The translations under genes were made by a program, and so were the position numbers. From assembly GCF_963678635.1 (NCBI RefSeq), contig NC_087062.1, positions 11,702,670 through 11,766,669 on the forward strand: a stretch of DNA of 64,000 nt, read 5' to 3'. This document shows, piece by piece, positions 17,591 to 26,753 of this stretch (positions are counted from its first letter, which is position 1; each line of letters begins with the position of its first letter). This DNA is from Symsagittifera roscoffensis (Eukaryota; Xenacoelomorpha; Acoela; Convolutidae). The notes below the pieces were generated by a model that saw only the letters and a list, made by a program, of their open reading frames with translations, was not told the origin of the DNA and did not search any database.

Positions 17591-19280
17591 TCATACAGAT
17601 CTTTTGGTGGTCTATTTGCACGACTTCGTTGAACTCCGAGCTCTCAGCGGACTTGAGTGGGAACTTCATCTTCCTTGGGTCTTTCACTTGCAGGCATGCT
17701 AGGCATGCATTCACCCATCTCTCGCAAGCTTTCCTTAATCCTGGCCAATCAAACCTGTGAAGTATTCTCTGTTGCATCTTGTCTATCCTCTGGTGCCCCA
17801 TTTGATCGTGCGATCTGAATAACACTTCGGTCTGATATAACTGTGGCAATATGATGAGGTTATGCTTGTGCAATATCTTCTCCTCATCCTTTCTCTTGCA
17901 CGCTATCACCCCATCATCCGTGTGATAGAGTAAATCCTTCCTTTCTTCGTAAAACTGGCTCAAGATCTTGTAGCTGTCTTCTTCCAGGTCCCCCTTCTCT
18001 TTGGACCCCGTCCGGATCCATTTGGAGAGTTTACTTGTCATCTTGTCATTCTTTTGGGCCCTTATTAGATCCGACAGCCTATATTTCGCCTCTACATGTT
18101 CCTTTAGTGTCATTATCTGACCATTCATTTCCCCCGGGTTGTGGATGTCATCTTTTAGCTTTACGCACACTATCCTTTTCATGATCTTTCTATCGTCTTC
18201 TGGCACCAGAGTTGTTCTGACATTCGAGTTGCATGATAGTTCCCTGAACGGTTTCCTCGATACCGCTATTTTCTCAAGTTCTTCATCTCCTTGCATTTCT
18301 TGCTGATCCAAGTTGTATGTTCCTGATGAGGGATCCGTCTGCAGCTCCCTGTCGCGGTGTCTCATCTTCTCTTCCGCCAGTATCATGCACAGACTATCTT
18401 GGTCGTCGCTGCTGCTCTCCGAATCTTCATCCCATTCTTCACACTCCCCGGACAATTTTTCTTCTCCAGCATCTTCTTCCACTGTGGGCCACTCCCCGGA
18501 CTCTTGTCCTAGTACAAGGTGTTCAGCCTCCTCCTTAAATGCCACTTTCTTCTTCCTAACCCGGGTCCACTTAAGTATGTCATCAGGGATTTTGTCAACC
18601 AGTGACTGCACGACTTCTTTCCCATCAGGATTACTCACTTCTAAGGAGTTTTTACCGACAACTGTCCCACTCCTTCGCAGTATCGTGACTTCCGGTTCCT
18701 CCTTACCCCTTCCTTCAATCACGGGTTTATCATCTGCCAGTTTCTCGAGTAGTCTCATCAAGTCCTCATCTATCTGTGCCTCTCCAGTTTCTACCTGGTT
18801 GAGATCATAGCCCTTCACCTTGAGTGTCTCTCTCACAATTTTTGACTTGAGCTTTATCCCTATCGGCATCCCTCGGGTCTTCTTCAAGATTGTTTTCTCT
18901 GGAGGCTCTTTTGGTAATTCGGGGTGATCTTGTATCGGTTTGCCTGACTTGTCGAGCCATCTCGTGAGTGGCAGACTATCATACGTTTCCTCATCCATGA
19001 AGGAGAAGCCCTCTTTCATTTCCGGCCTATTCGCCTCCCTCTGTTCGTGTCTTTCGTAGAACTCCGTCTTCTTACTCAAGCTATCGGCATTTTGATGTTT
19101 GTCCCTTGTTCTGTGCTCAATTATCATGTTGTACCAGTACAGGCGAACTATCCACCTCCCAATGTAGCTCTGGTCCATTGAGTTCGTCTTCAGCCAGCTG
19201 AGTGCCCTGTTGTCGACTCGCAGCTTGAATGGCTCATTGCCTAGGTATGCTCTATATTTCTCGACAAAGGACGTACGCAC
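17577..19280 (-). CDS. gypsy Pol segment: RNase H end, linker, integrase zinc finger
   Basis: 567 codons. The start (YRAYLGNEPFKLRVDNRALS) and RDKHQNADSLSKKTEF are the C-terminal half of a Ty3/gypsy RNase H, with the DNRAL and HxxAD signatures. An unusually long, acidic linker of about 380 residues follows. The integrase HHCC finger (HDQMGHQ ... NACLACLQVKD) and the first core aspartate (QIDHQKI) come last. Upstream, RT and the first RNase H strands are missing: similarity stops at 19280 within a 16-bp inverted repeat. The true start codon is therefore lost. Confidence 0.85.
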   Translation of the reverse strand: MRTSFVEKYRAYLGNEPFKLRVDNRALSWLKTNSMDQSYIGRWIVRLYWYNMIIEHRTRDKHQNADSLSKKTEFYERHEQREANRPEMKEGFSFMDEETYDSLPLTRWLDKSGKPIQDHPELPKEPPEKTILKKTRGMPIGIKLKSKIVRETLKVKGYDLNQVETGEAQIDEDLMRLLEKLADDKPVIEGRGKEEPEVTILRRSGTVVGKNSLEVSNPDGKEVVQSLVDKIPDDILKWTRVRKKKVAFKEEAEHLVLGQESGEWPTVEEDAGEEKLSGECEEWDEDSESSSDDQDSLCMILAEEKMRHRDRELQTDPSSGTYNLDQQEMQGDEELEKIAVSRKPFRELSCNSNVRTTLVPEDDRKIMKRIVCVKLKDDIHNPGEMNGQIMTLKEHVEAKYRLSDLIRAQKNDKMTSKLSKWIRTGSKEKGDLEEDSYKILSQFYEERKDLLYHTDDGVIACKRKDEEKILHKHNLIILPQLYQTEVLFRSHDQMGHQRIDKMQQRILHRFDWPGLRKACERWVNACLACLQVKDPRKMKFPLKSAESSEFNEVVQIDHQKICMTVRI

Positions 19281-19309
19281 CTTGGACCAGAGCTGCGTAC
19301 GTCCTTTGT
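19264..19309. repeat. 16-bp perfect inverted repeat at the Pol breakpoint
   Basis: Arms 19264-19279 (acaaaggacgtacgca) and 19294-19309 (tgcgtacgtcctttgt) are exact reverse complements around a 14-bp spacer, extending to 19 bp with one mismatch. The left arm is RNase H coding sequence; the right arm lies beyond the point where Pol homology ends. It looks like a templated inverted insertion during end joining, or an assembly fold-back. Confidence 0.8.
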
Positions 19310-19678
19310 TGATCTTGGGCCAACCGATGTCACTTTTCGTTGCGACGAGTTACATTTTGTCTTTGACTCCGTAACTCTTTTTTCAGCTATCGGTACCCTG
19401 CTCCGTCTCATGCAGGGTTTTTATCCACAATTATTTCTAATTACAATATTACTATTTACAAAGTCCTATTCTAAGAAAAAAATTTAAAAAATTTTTTTCA
19501 TGATAAATAAAATGATAAAGAAAAACAACGTTCCTATTCCCTTTAAGATTTATTAAAATTTTACTAATTCGTGATCCCAACAGAATCCGATCTATCGCGA
19601 TTTAACGTTCCGACTAGTCCTATTGCTTTTGATTTAGTTATTTCGACCTGTCTTAAGACCCTTTAGTACCGTCACATC
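19310..19678. other. no gene seen; flank of truncated element
   Basis: AT-rich after 19430, without a recognisable RT or gag sequence on either strand. The upstream half of Pol is therefore missing rather than frameshifted. Confidence 0.4.
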
Positions 19679-20011
19679 ACTTCTTTGTACTGTTTCTACA
19701 CTTCTTTGTACTGTCCCAACACTTCTATGTACTGTCCCAACACTTCTATGTACTGTCCCAACAATTTCTGGTATTGTCCCAAGACTTTCTGGTACTGTCC
19801 CAAGACTTTCTGGTAACTGTCCTAAGACTTTCTGGTACTGTCCCAAGCCTTTCTGGTACTGTAGCAAGACTTTCTGGTACTGTCCCAAGACTTTCTGGTA
19901 CTGTACCAAGACTTCATGGTACTGTCCCAAGACTTTCTGGTACTGTCCCAAGACTTTCTGGTACTGTCCCAAGACTTTCTGGTACTGTCCCAAGACTTTC
20001 TTCTCCTGTCC
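19679..20011 (+). repeat. minisatellite, 21-bp unit
   Basis: About 16 units of a 21-bp repeat, early ones near acttctatgtactgtcccaa and later ones gtactgtcccaagactttctg. Units differ by few bases, with occasional indels. Because 21 is a multiple of 3, long artificial ORFs appear on both strands (for example KVLGQYQ repeats on the minus strand); these are not genes. Confidence 0.9.
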
Positions 20012-20278
20012 CAAGACTGCCTGTCCCAAGACTGCCTGTCCCAAGACTGCCTGTCCCAAGACTGCCTATCCCAAGACTGCCTGTCCCAAGACTGCCTGTC
20101 CCAAGACTGCCTGTCCAAGACTGCCTGTCCCAAGACTGCCTGTCCCAAGACTGCCTGTCCCAAGACTGCCTGTCCCAAGACTGCCTGTCCCAAGACTGCC
20201 TGTCCCAAGACTGCCTGTCCCAAGACTGCCTGTCCCAAGACTGCCTGTCCCAAGACTGCCTGTCCCAAGACTGCCTTG
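20012..20278 (+). repeat. minisatellite, 15-bp unit derived from the 21-bp unit
   Basis: About 18 units of ccaagactgcctgtc, nearly identical, one with a single-base deletion near 20115 and one with cctatc. The unit looks like the 21-bp unit (ccaagactttctggtactgtc) with 6 bases removed, so the array expanded in two stages. It gives AVLGQ pentapeptide repeats on the minus strand and similar artefact ORFs in other frames. Confidence 0.9.
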
Positions 20279-21719
20279 AACCACTGTACCTTGTACCACC
20301 ACTCGAGCTCTAGTAAAAATTTTCCCAAAAAAAACCCAACCTTACTGGCCAAAAGTTAAAATCACCAATCCCCTTGTATTTATTTCCTTTTAATATTTTG
20401 CCGCAAGTTGAAACCCAACTTGTTCTAGGTATCTTGTGATCACCTGTTTGTCCAAAATCGATTGAAACTTTCTTATCCAAAAGCGTCAAAAATTTAACAG
20501 AGAGAAAAAAAAATGAATATCGATGAAAACAAAAAAAAATTGTACCCACCTAAAATTCAAAGGTGACTTATGTCAGCCCTTTATCTGAACAACAACAAAA
20601 AAAAAATGTCTGGTACCTGATTGCCACGCGTTCTCCTCCCCCCTGCTAGCGAACTTATGGGGTATCACAAAACTTGTCTATGTCCGTTCCCCCCTCCCGA
20701 TCCGACCAGGGTACCTACCTTAATTCGTTGTTAAATTCGGATATCCGCTTCTTTTAACCGACGCGTGTAAGAATCTAATGTAACTAAATCGACGATGCCG
20801 ATCAATTAGTTACTCTAATGTGTCCCTCCTTTTTACACTTTACAACCACCAACCTCTAACCTAACCAGCCCCCCTTCTAACCTCCCCCCTCTTTAGCCCC
20901 CCTCTTAAGCCGAAAATTCCCTTAAGCGCTGGATGCTAAACCTCTCGAGAGAAAACCGTAGACCTGTTTCCAGGCCTACTTGAGTAAAAACTTCCTCAAA
21001 ACAATGGGGTTCCGCTTATCCAATTTTACACTTATCTCCTATAATGTAAATGGATTTTAACGATACCCGTTTGACCAACTTGAGAACACGTCCGTCTTCT
21101 CTAGTTGCTCTGACCGTGCTGGTTGTTTCCTTGACTTATCCTGCAGCTGATCACCAGCACCACTCTTATCTCCGCCTAAGTCCCTGTGAACCACTTTCCC
21201 ACTCGAATGGTCACCTGTTCGAGTCAAGTCTCCTAATGGTCCAGCTAAGTTGCAAGCTTTCTGAAAACCCTTCACAACGCCCCACACTTGGGCATCTTTC
21301 ACATTGCTGAAATGATTGAAACGATCGGTCTTATAAAAAAAAACCGTATGTGTATACTATTTAGTTAATATAAAGGTTTGATCCAACTAATTTGGTGTCA
21401 AAATCACTGTCATTTTTTTTCTTCCTTTTTCTGTTCTTTTTCGGTTTTTGTTTCGCTTTTTGTCTTTTGTTCGTTTTTTCGTCCCCCCCTAGTAACCCCC
21501 CTTTACTCGGTTAGCTAAGCCTCGTTCGGAGAGCGTACCAGGAAGTTTTCTCGAGTTTTCTTAAAAAGCTATCAGGGTACAACCGGAAGGCTTACACGTT
21601 CCCGCTGAACCGTACCACCGGTACTCTAGAATGGGCATGTAGCCCGGAGCTGCGTCAAGTGGGTTCGACTCCGTAGTCATGATGTCGTAAAAACACCCAG
21701 GAGCGCCATAAAAACACTA
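20279..21719. other. no gene seen; repeat-like sequence
   Basis: Contains C-rich tracts (20860-20920, 21480-21500) and, at 21490-21715, a segment loosely related to 4790-5050. A phrase gtgggttcgactccgtag near 21660 resembles a tRNA B box but has no matching A box or cloverleaf. Short ORFs at 21050-21310 on both strands show no family features. Confidence 0.4.
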
Positions 21720-21828
21720 TGTAACAGTCGCCTACTTCGGTCACATTTGAGGCTTAAGAAGAATAGGCCCTATAACCATTGGCTCAAGAGTCAGGGACAC
21801 TATCTCTCGTGTTTTTCTACCTCAAAAC
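21720..21828 (+). repeat. 109-bp block identical to 6504-6612
   Basis: Identical to the block at 6504. Here it reads without a stop into the reverse-transcriptase C-terminal ORF (frame from 21747), so it may be part of the element's ORF, or a junction created by insertion. Confidence 0.8.
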
Positions 21829-22893
21829 CTAACCTAGTCGGTAAAAACACTTTAAACCCCCAGTTCCGTGAGATATCTTCCTTACCCTTTAAAATGGGCG
21901 GACTTAACATAAAGCTGCCATCCGATCATGAAAGCTACCTAGAATGGTCTAAGGAAACATCGCTAGTACTGGAATCTCAAGATCGTATTACAGCAGTAAC
22001 ACAGCAAGAAAAAATATGTAGGAAAATCAAAAAATTGAAAACTGATAGAACGAATCGAAAAAAAAACAAACCTCATTAACTCCTTAATTGAAACAGATAA
22101 ATACGCAATCGACCTGGCCTCTGAAAAGAGAGCCTCTACCTGGCTCAATGCTCTACCACTGAGCAGATACAACTTCAACCTGAATAAATCAGAGTTCAGA
22201 GATGGTATTTACCTAAGATACGGATGGGAACCAACCAAAACCCCACTCACATGTGCATGTGGTGCTGATTTTAATTTGACACATGCGCTTCACTGTGCAA
22301 AGGGTGGTTACACACACATAAGACACAAGGAAATTAGAGACACATTCGCCAACCTCATGAACGAGGTTTGCCATGACGTCGAGATTGAGCCGAAACTTCA
22401 GCTGTAGCAAAGCGAAAGCTTTGTCAACAATTCAACTACAACTGAAGATGAGGCACGACTTGACATTAGGGCAAACGGACTCTAGGGTTCACGATTCAGC
22501 CGCGCTTTCTTTGATGTGAAAATTTTCAACCCCCATGACAAAACATCGCGAAAACTGCATAAGGATGCATACAAATACCACGAAACGCCGAAGAACTCCA
22601 AATATCAGCAAAGAATTTTAAACGTAGAGCAGAGTAGCTTCTGCCCGCTAATTTTTGGATGCACCGGTGGCACTGCTCCAACAGCCACGCGGACGATGCA
22701 GCGATTGGCCGAAAAACTAAGTGAAAAAAGACAAGAAAGCTATCCAGAATCTATAAACTACATAAGAACTAAAATAAGCTTTGCGCTCCTGAGGAGCTTT
22801 ATACTTTGTATAAGGGGGTGCAGATCGCTACGCAAAGTTCAATTTATCGACAACTCCATTAGCGCTATTGTAGAGGAAGGACGGCTAAGATAA
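21829..22893 (+). pseudogene. 5'-truncated non-LTR-type RT ORF, C-terminal region
   Basis: Reads FREISSLPFKMGGLNIKLPS (end of the RT region, LPxxxGGL motif), then after a frame change near 22062 RASTWLNALPLSRYNFNLNK, FRDGIYLRYGW and a CxCG...H...C finger (TCACGADFNLTHALHCAKGG). Next come RHKEIRDTFANLMNEVC, then EDEARLDIRANG and AFFDVKIFNP, resembling a PD-(D/E)XK nuclease core, and a final helical part ending at TAA 22891-22893. In-frame TAGs at 22405 and 22483 plus the frameshift kill it. This C-terminal module is widespread in uncharacterised metazoan RT ORFs; I do not assign a clade. RT palm motifs are missing, consistent with 5' truncation. Confidence 0.75.
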
Positions 22894-23035
22894 ATTAACA
22901 TTACGACGATGCATTTAATGCTGATTTATGACTTCATTGCTGATATATATGCATTTTTATATCGCTGGTATGGCCCTATCCAGCTTGTGCACTTACCGTA
23001 ACTAAACGGAAGGGCCCCTTTTGTAATTTAGTTTT

Positions 23036-23216
23036 TTTTCTCTTTTTCTGTTAAAAATGGCGGATCCGGCAATTCTCAGAAATAATCTGCTGAGAATCGA
23101 AAATTTTAAAATTCCAGAATGTTCTGACCCTCTTCTTCATAACGAATTCGTTTCTAACGCCACTAATGTCCAATTCGTTCTCGTCGGAGGGTTTGACTGT
23201 GCCAATCCGGGGGATT
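23036..23216 (+). repeat. dispersed repeat with short ORF, copy of 1858-2041
   Basis: A pyrimidine-rich lead is followed by ATGGCGGATCCGG, opening about 53 codons (MADPAILRNNLLRIENFKIP at the start, FVLVGGFDCANPGD at the end, then TGA). The copy at 1858-2041 has the same layout but is frameshifted. Its place after the RT ORF here and after a 5' region at 1.3 kb suggests head-to-tail arrangement of elements or a shared terminal segment. Function of the peptide unknown. Confidence 0.55.
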
Positions 23217-23480
23217 GACGGGATAATGTAATGAAGGGACCCCTGACTGTAACCTCGGTTACTATGATACTTTCTTTGTCATTTTGTCTATCTATTTTAA
23301 GAATGTTTAAATGATACCTTGTTAGTATTGTAAGTTTTTATCATTTCATTTTCTTTAATAAATGACATACACTTGCATATTTGAAATTAATTTCATTTTT
23401 CAATCTGTGTTTGTTTTTTTTCCATTTTCAAAGCCCAGAAGCATAATAATTTTCTATTAGAGATAAACTTCATTCTTCAG

Positions 23481-23575
23481 GAGCAGCTTTAGCTGCTGAG
23501 GGCTTTCTAGTTCAAATGATAACAAGTGAAAATGCATCCTGGCGTCTTGGTTTTTGGTCCGCAGCAATTTTTTGA
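23481..23575 (+). CDS. possible terminal coding exon, unknown protein
   Basis: After an acceptor-like cattcttcag at 23480 the frame reads AALAAEGFLVQMITSENASW and RLGFWSAAIF, then TGA at 23573. The composition looks protein-like, but there is no upstream partner, and the element end at about 23240 lies just before it. Low confidence. Confidence 0.2.
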
Positions 23576-23791
23576 TATGCAAGTCAAACTTACGGTAATG
23601 TTGATGCAGAAATTGTTATATAAGTTGCCATTACGCGCACATCAATTTGTCAAACCATAAATTATGATTTTCAATCGGCTTCAGCATCGCTTTTTTCATT
23701 GGTTTGATGACAGCACAATTCCAATGTTATCACTGCATTTGATTAGTAGTGAATTGGAATGTAATTCTGTTTAATAGGAGATTTTTTTCAG

Positions 23792-24406
23792 ATTTGAATC
23801 ATCAATATGGAATCAGTTAACTGTAAGTAGCCAAACTTTTATAACGTGCTTGAAGTTTAAAAAAAGTTGGTAGGTTTTTTTGCTTATGTGTGTATGAAAT
23901 TCTTCTTGCGGTGTCGTGTCCATGACTAAATACGCGAAAAGGTTTTAATAACGAAAATTTAATAGAAAAAGGTCATTTTGCGTAAATTAAATAGCGCCTC
24001 CAATTTCTTTTTTCTGCTTTTCAAAAATTTGATTCAAAATGAGTTTAAACTGAAAAGCAAGATTTTAAGTTGAATTAATAAAATTTGTTGCGAAAAATTT
24101 TTAATATGTGAAAATTGAAATCTAAAAAACCGACAGTAATGAAGGAAAACAGTTGTCAGTAAATAACCGGTAGTCTTTTCCTGGGAAATTAAGTTTTATT
24201 TTTCCCTGTTATTGTATTGCTTTATATGTAAAAGAATGGTTCTAAAATGTTGAAAATTTCAGGCTAATACGGAGAAAATTGGAAAAACTTCATCTGATAA
24301 ATCAATTTTCTTGAAAAACTTGAAGATTGACAACATTTCGCAAAAACTGCAATCACTGGAGGCCAAAATTTTCCTGGAAAAGATTCAACGTCTGCTTAAC
24401 GGGTAA
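23792..24406 (+). CDS. last two exons of a probable BESS-motif protein
   Basis: Exon 23792-23822 (acceptor tttttttcag, donor GTAAGT) and exon 24263-24406 (acceptor aaatttcag, stop TAA 24404) join in phase 0 across a 440-bp intron. The joined reading has FESSIWNQLTANTEK, then IFLKNLKIDNISQKLQSLEA and KIFLEKIQRLLNG before the stop. The pattern FLxxL...L...KIQxLL at the extreme C-terminus is that of a BESS motif, the protein-interaction end of MADF-BESS transcription regulators. No MADF exon is identifiable upstream, where transposons begin at 23.2 kb. The stop is only 108 bp from the hnRNP start codon. Alternatively the exons are untranslated leader of the hnRNP gene. Confidence 0.4.
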
Positions 24407-24514
24407 AACCTTGAAAAATAACTAAAAATCGCTTAAACGTAAGATTCAAAAATCATAATTTTAATCCAAAACAATTGGCTTGAAAACCGACTCAACGATT
24501 CGTGTTATAAGATC

Positions 24515-26119
24515 ATGGAAGAAGATTCATTCAATGCGTCTGCCAGCAACGACCCAGAACAAGTTGCGGTGCAATCGGTTGATATTGATACCATCAATGT
24601 CAAGCCCGAACACGAAGCTGCTGAACCGATTGAGGCCACGGAGAGCAACGAATTGGCGGAGAGCAGCGGTTTGAAGGTGGAAGAAGAGGAAGACACGACG
24701 CCAAAAAATGAGCCTATTACCCTTGAAGCCGAACCAGAACCAACTGGAACAAGTGCTAGTTTGGAAGAAAAATCTGAAAAATTACAAAAGATCCTTGAGA
24801 GAACTGGATATCCACATGAGAGGACACCAACTCAACATATATATGGACCTCCTCCGGGTCGGGAGGAGGAGAAGTTGCCAGCTGGAGTTCAAGTTCATGT
24901 GGGAAGAGTTTCTTACTCGGCAACAGAAGAGCAGTTAATTGAGGTGTTCGAGCAGGCTGGTGAAATTTACGAACTGCGTCTAATGATGGATCAGAAACAT
25001 CCAGGATTCAAAAATAAAGGTTTTGCGTTTGTTACTTTTTGCACTAAGGAGGCCGCAGATAAAGCAGTCAAGTTGTTCAACAACTATGCTATCAACGGAA
25101 AGCCAATTTCCTGTGTAATCGCATCTTCGAACAACACGCTGTTTATTGGAATGATTCCTAAGAATAAAAACCGAGAGGAGATACGCCTGGCGTTTTCGAA
25201 CGAAGTTCCTGGAATCGTTGACGTTCTGCTTCAGCCTTCTCTGAAAACAGCCGGCTCAACTGACAAGAATCGCGGATTCTGTTTTTTGAACTTCGAAGAC
25301 TATAAAAGCGCTGCAGCGGCTCGTCAAAAACTGCGGTCAAAAATTCCAATCCGAATGTTTGATGATCACAAAACTTACACGTGCGACTGGGCTGACCCAC
25401 AAGAAGAGATTAGCAGTGAAGTTATGGCGCAAGTGAAGACGTTGTTTGTTAAGAACATCAGCGAGCGAACTACTGAATTGATTCTCCGAGAACGTTTTTC
25501 GCGACATGGAGTTGTCGACAAAGTTGTCGTGCATACCCATTACGCGTTTGTGTTTTACGCTGACCGCGCTGATGCTGTGCGCGCGATTGAAGAAGAGAAT
25601 GGTAAAGAGCTAGCAGACACGGTAATAAGCGTAGAACTAGCCAGACCTGTTTCAGAAACGCACCGAAAAAAAATCAGGGAATTGAAGGAAAAGAGAAATG
25701 AACATGTGCCTCCGATTAACGATGGGAGAGGAGGGCGTGGACGTGGAATTACATCAGGCTCCAGAAACCTGGCATCGAGGATGCCTCCTGGTTATGGCTA
25801 CGGCAGAGATCCTTATGCGCGAGATCCATATGGACATGGACCTGACCCATACGATATGTATTATGGCTACTCTGGTGGACCGCCAATGAGAGCTGGTCCG
25901 TATCCCGGTTACCCTCCAAGAGGGGGACCCATGCTTCCCGGAAGATCTCCTGGAGGTCCTCGAGGAAGACCATTGCCACCCCCCACCAGACCAAGTGCTG
26001 TGGTCAAGAGAGCGTATCCACCACCTGATTATGGCGCACCAACAGCAAAAAGATCGAGATCTGATGTAAGTGGAAGGGGACCGCCGCCACCTATTGTAAG
26101 TCCAACAAATGAAAAATAA
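24515..26119 (+). CDS. Syncrip: hnRNP R/Q (SYNCRIP)-family RNA-binding protein, main coding exon
   Basis: 534 codons. Residues 1-90 are acidic; KSEKLQKILERTGYPHERT plus IYGPPPG is the motif that precedes RRM1 in this family. Three RRMs follow: about 126-204 (VHVGRVSYS, KGFAFVTF), 207-290 (LFIGMIPKN, RGFCFLNF) and 308-378 (LFVKNIS, YAFVFY). An RGG/GY/PP-rich tail with RGGRGRG and an NLS-like AKRSRSD completes it. The family binds AU/UAAU-rich RNA and controls splicing, transport, stability and translation. The N-terminal conserved helical domain of vertebrate and fly members is not seen in this exon; it may be on an unseen upstream exon or absent. Reading through gives a short C-terminus (VSPTNEK). 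Two donors, at 26066 and 26096, lead to the last exon at 29013. Start chosen at the first ATG of the frame. Confidence 0.93.
   Translation: MEEDSFNASASNDPEQVAVQSVDIDTINVKPEHEAAEPIEATESNELAESSGLKVEEEEDTTPKNEPITLEAEPEPTGTSASLEEKSEKLQKILERTGYPHERTPTQHIYGPPPGREEEKLPAGVQVHVGRVSYSATEEQLIEVFEQAGEIYELRLMMDQKHPGFKNKGFAFVTFCTKEAADKAVKLFNNYAINGKPISCVIASSNNTLFIGMIPKNKNREEIRLAFSNEVPGIVDVLLQPSLKTAGSTDKNRGFCFLNFEDYKSAAAARQKLRSKIPIRMFDDHKTYTCDWADPQEEISSEVMAQVKTLFVKNISERTTELILRERFSRHGVVDKVVVHTHYAFVFYADRADAVRAIEEENGKELADTVISVELARPVSETHRKKIRELKEKRNEHVPPINDGRGGRGRGITSGSRNLASRMPPGYGYGRDPYARDPYGHGPDPYDMYYGYSGGPPMRAGPYPGYPPRGGPMLPGRSPGGPRGRPLPPPTRPSAVVKRAYPPPDYGAPTAKRSRSDVSGRGPPPPIVSPTNEK
26066..26101 (+). promoter_or_regulatory. 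two competing in-phase 5' splice sites of hnRNP R/Q
   Basis: GTAAGT occurs at 26066-26071, after ...KRSRSD (residue 517), and again at 26096-26101, after ...GRGPPPPI (residue 527). Both interrupt the frame in phase 0 and both fit the acceptor at 29012, so the two products differ by ten residues (VSGRGPPPPI). If neither donor is used, translation stops at 26117-26119. Confidence 0.75.
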
Positions 26120-26348
26120 GAAGTGACTGTTTTAAACTACAAGTCAAATTCGCTTCTCAGATTTTTGTCCACGCGAGGTTGCTGTGTTAATTTTAATGTC
26201 AACCCGCGTTTTTCTTGAGAGGGATAAAATGTCTCTTCTTTTCAGTAATTAAGCATGTCTCAAGGTCACCTAAACATCAAGTTTGCTCGAAATTTGCTGA
26301 TTTCCTTTTTCAATAACTGTCTGATCCACCATCTTAAGTTTTTTTGAA

Positions 26349-26354
26349 AATAAA
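26349..26354 (+). terminator. candidate poly(A) signal of the read-through hnRNP isoform
   Basis: AATAAA about 230 bp after the read-through stop, followed by a T-rich stretch (ctttttttttgtgg). It would allow a transcript ending inside the intron, with the VSPTNEK C-terminus. Confidence 0.45.
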
Positions 26355-26753
26355 AAATCTTTTTTTTTGTGGCAGTAGAAGTTATGTTAAACAGGTTGCT
26401 GTGGGGCTAACAGATTGCTCATTCGTAAAAGAAGCTTGAAAGGAGGGCGAGCTTAAGTCTGCGAAAACTTGTAGTTTGCTGCCATTTTTCAAAATTCTTT
26501 TTGGATTTATCTTTTTTTAAATCTGTTTCTGGCCGCCCTTTAAAAAGGTTTCTCAGAGTTCTCGATGGTTTCGCAACATTTTCTCAATTTCCTTGTTTAT
26601 TTGTCGATCTATTCTTGTGCGCAAGCTTCTTTTTATTTTCTAAGTGCTTTCAACTATCACAAGGAGGTGAATTTCCAACAATAATTCTGTTTTTAGGTCC
26701 GGTGTTTGCATTATTGGAGCAATAATAGGGTATCCAAGGAGTATTAAATACTA

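Larger units (their letters stand above)
7395..19280 (-). mobile_element. 5'-truncated giant Ty3/gypsy-class retroelement with extra domains
   Basis: Minus-strand order is: RNase H C-terminal half, long linker, integrase HHCC zinc finger, DDE core, GPY/F-like module, acidic linker, macro-like domain, stop. About 500 bp later comes a ~2,380-codon ORF with coiled coil, SGNH hydrolase and long unknown regions, then polypurine tract and LTR. RNase H before integrase is the Ty3/gypsy-type Pol order. The second ORF sits where env lies in some gypsy elements, but I see no fusion or transmembrane signature of an envelope protein. About 12 kb remain. Gag, protease, RT and 5' LTR are absent, lost at a breakpoint at 19279-19294. 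About a dozen single-base frame breaks and nonsense codons interrupt the ORFs. Confidence 0.8.

Noticed and set aside
19634-20359. Long ORFs of 140-180 codons on both strands with LGQ- or SQD/PKTA-type peptide repeats
   Set aside because: They are produced by 21- and 15-bp tandem units whose lengths are multiples of three, so several frames stay open. No independent coding evidence.
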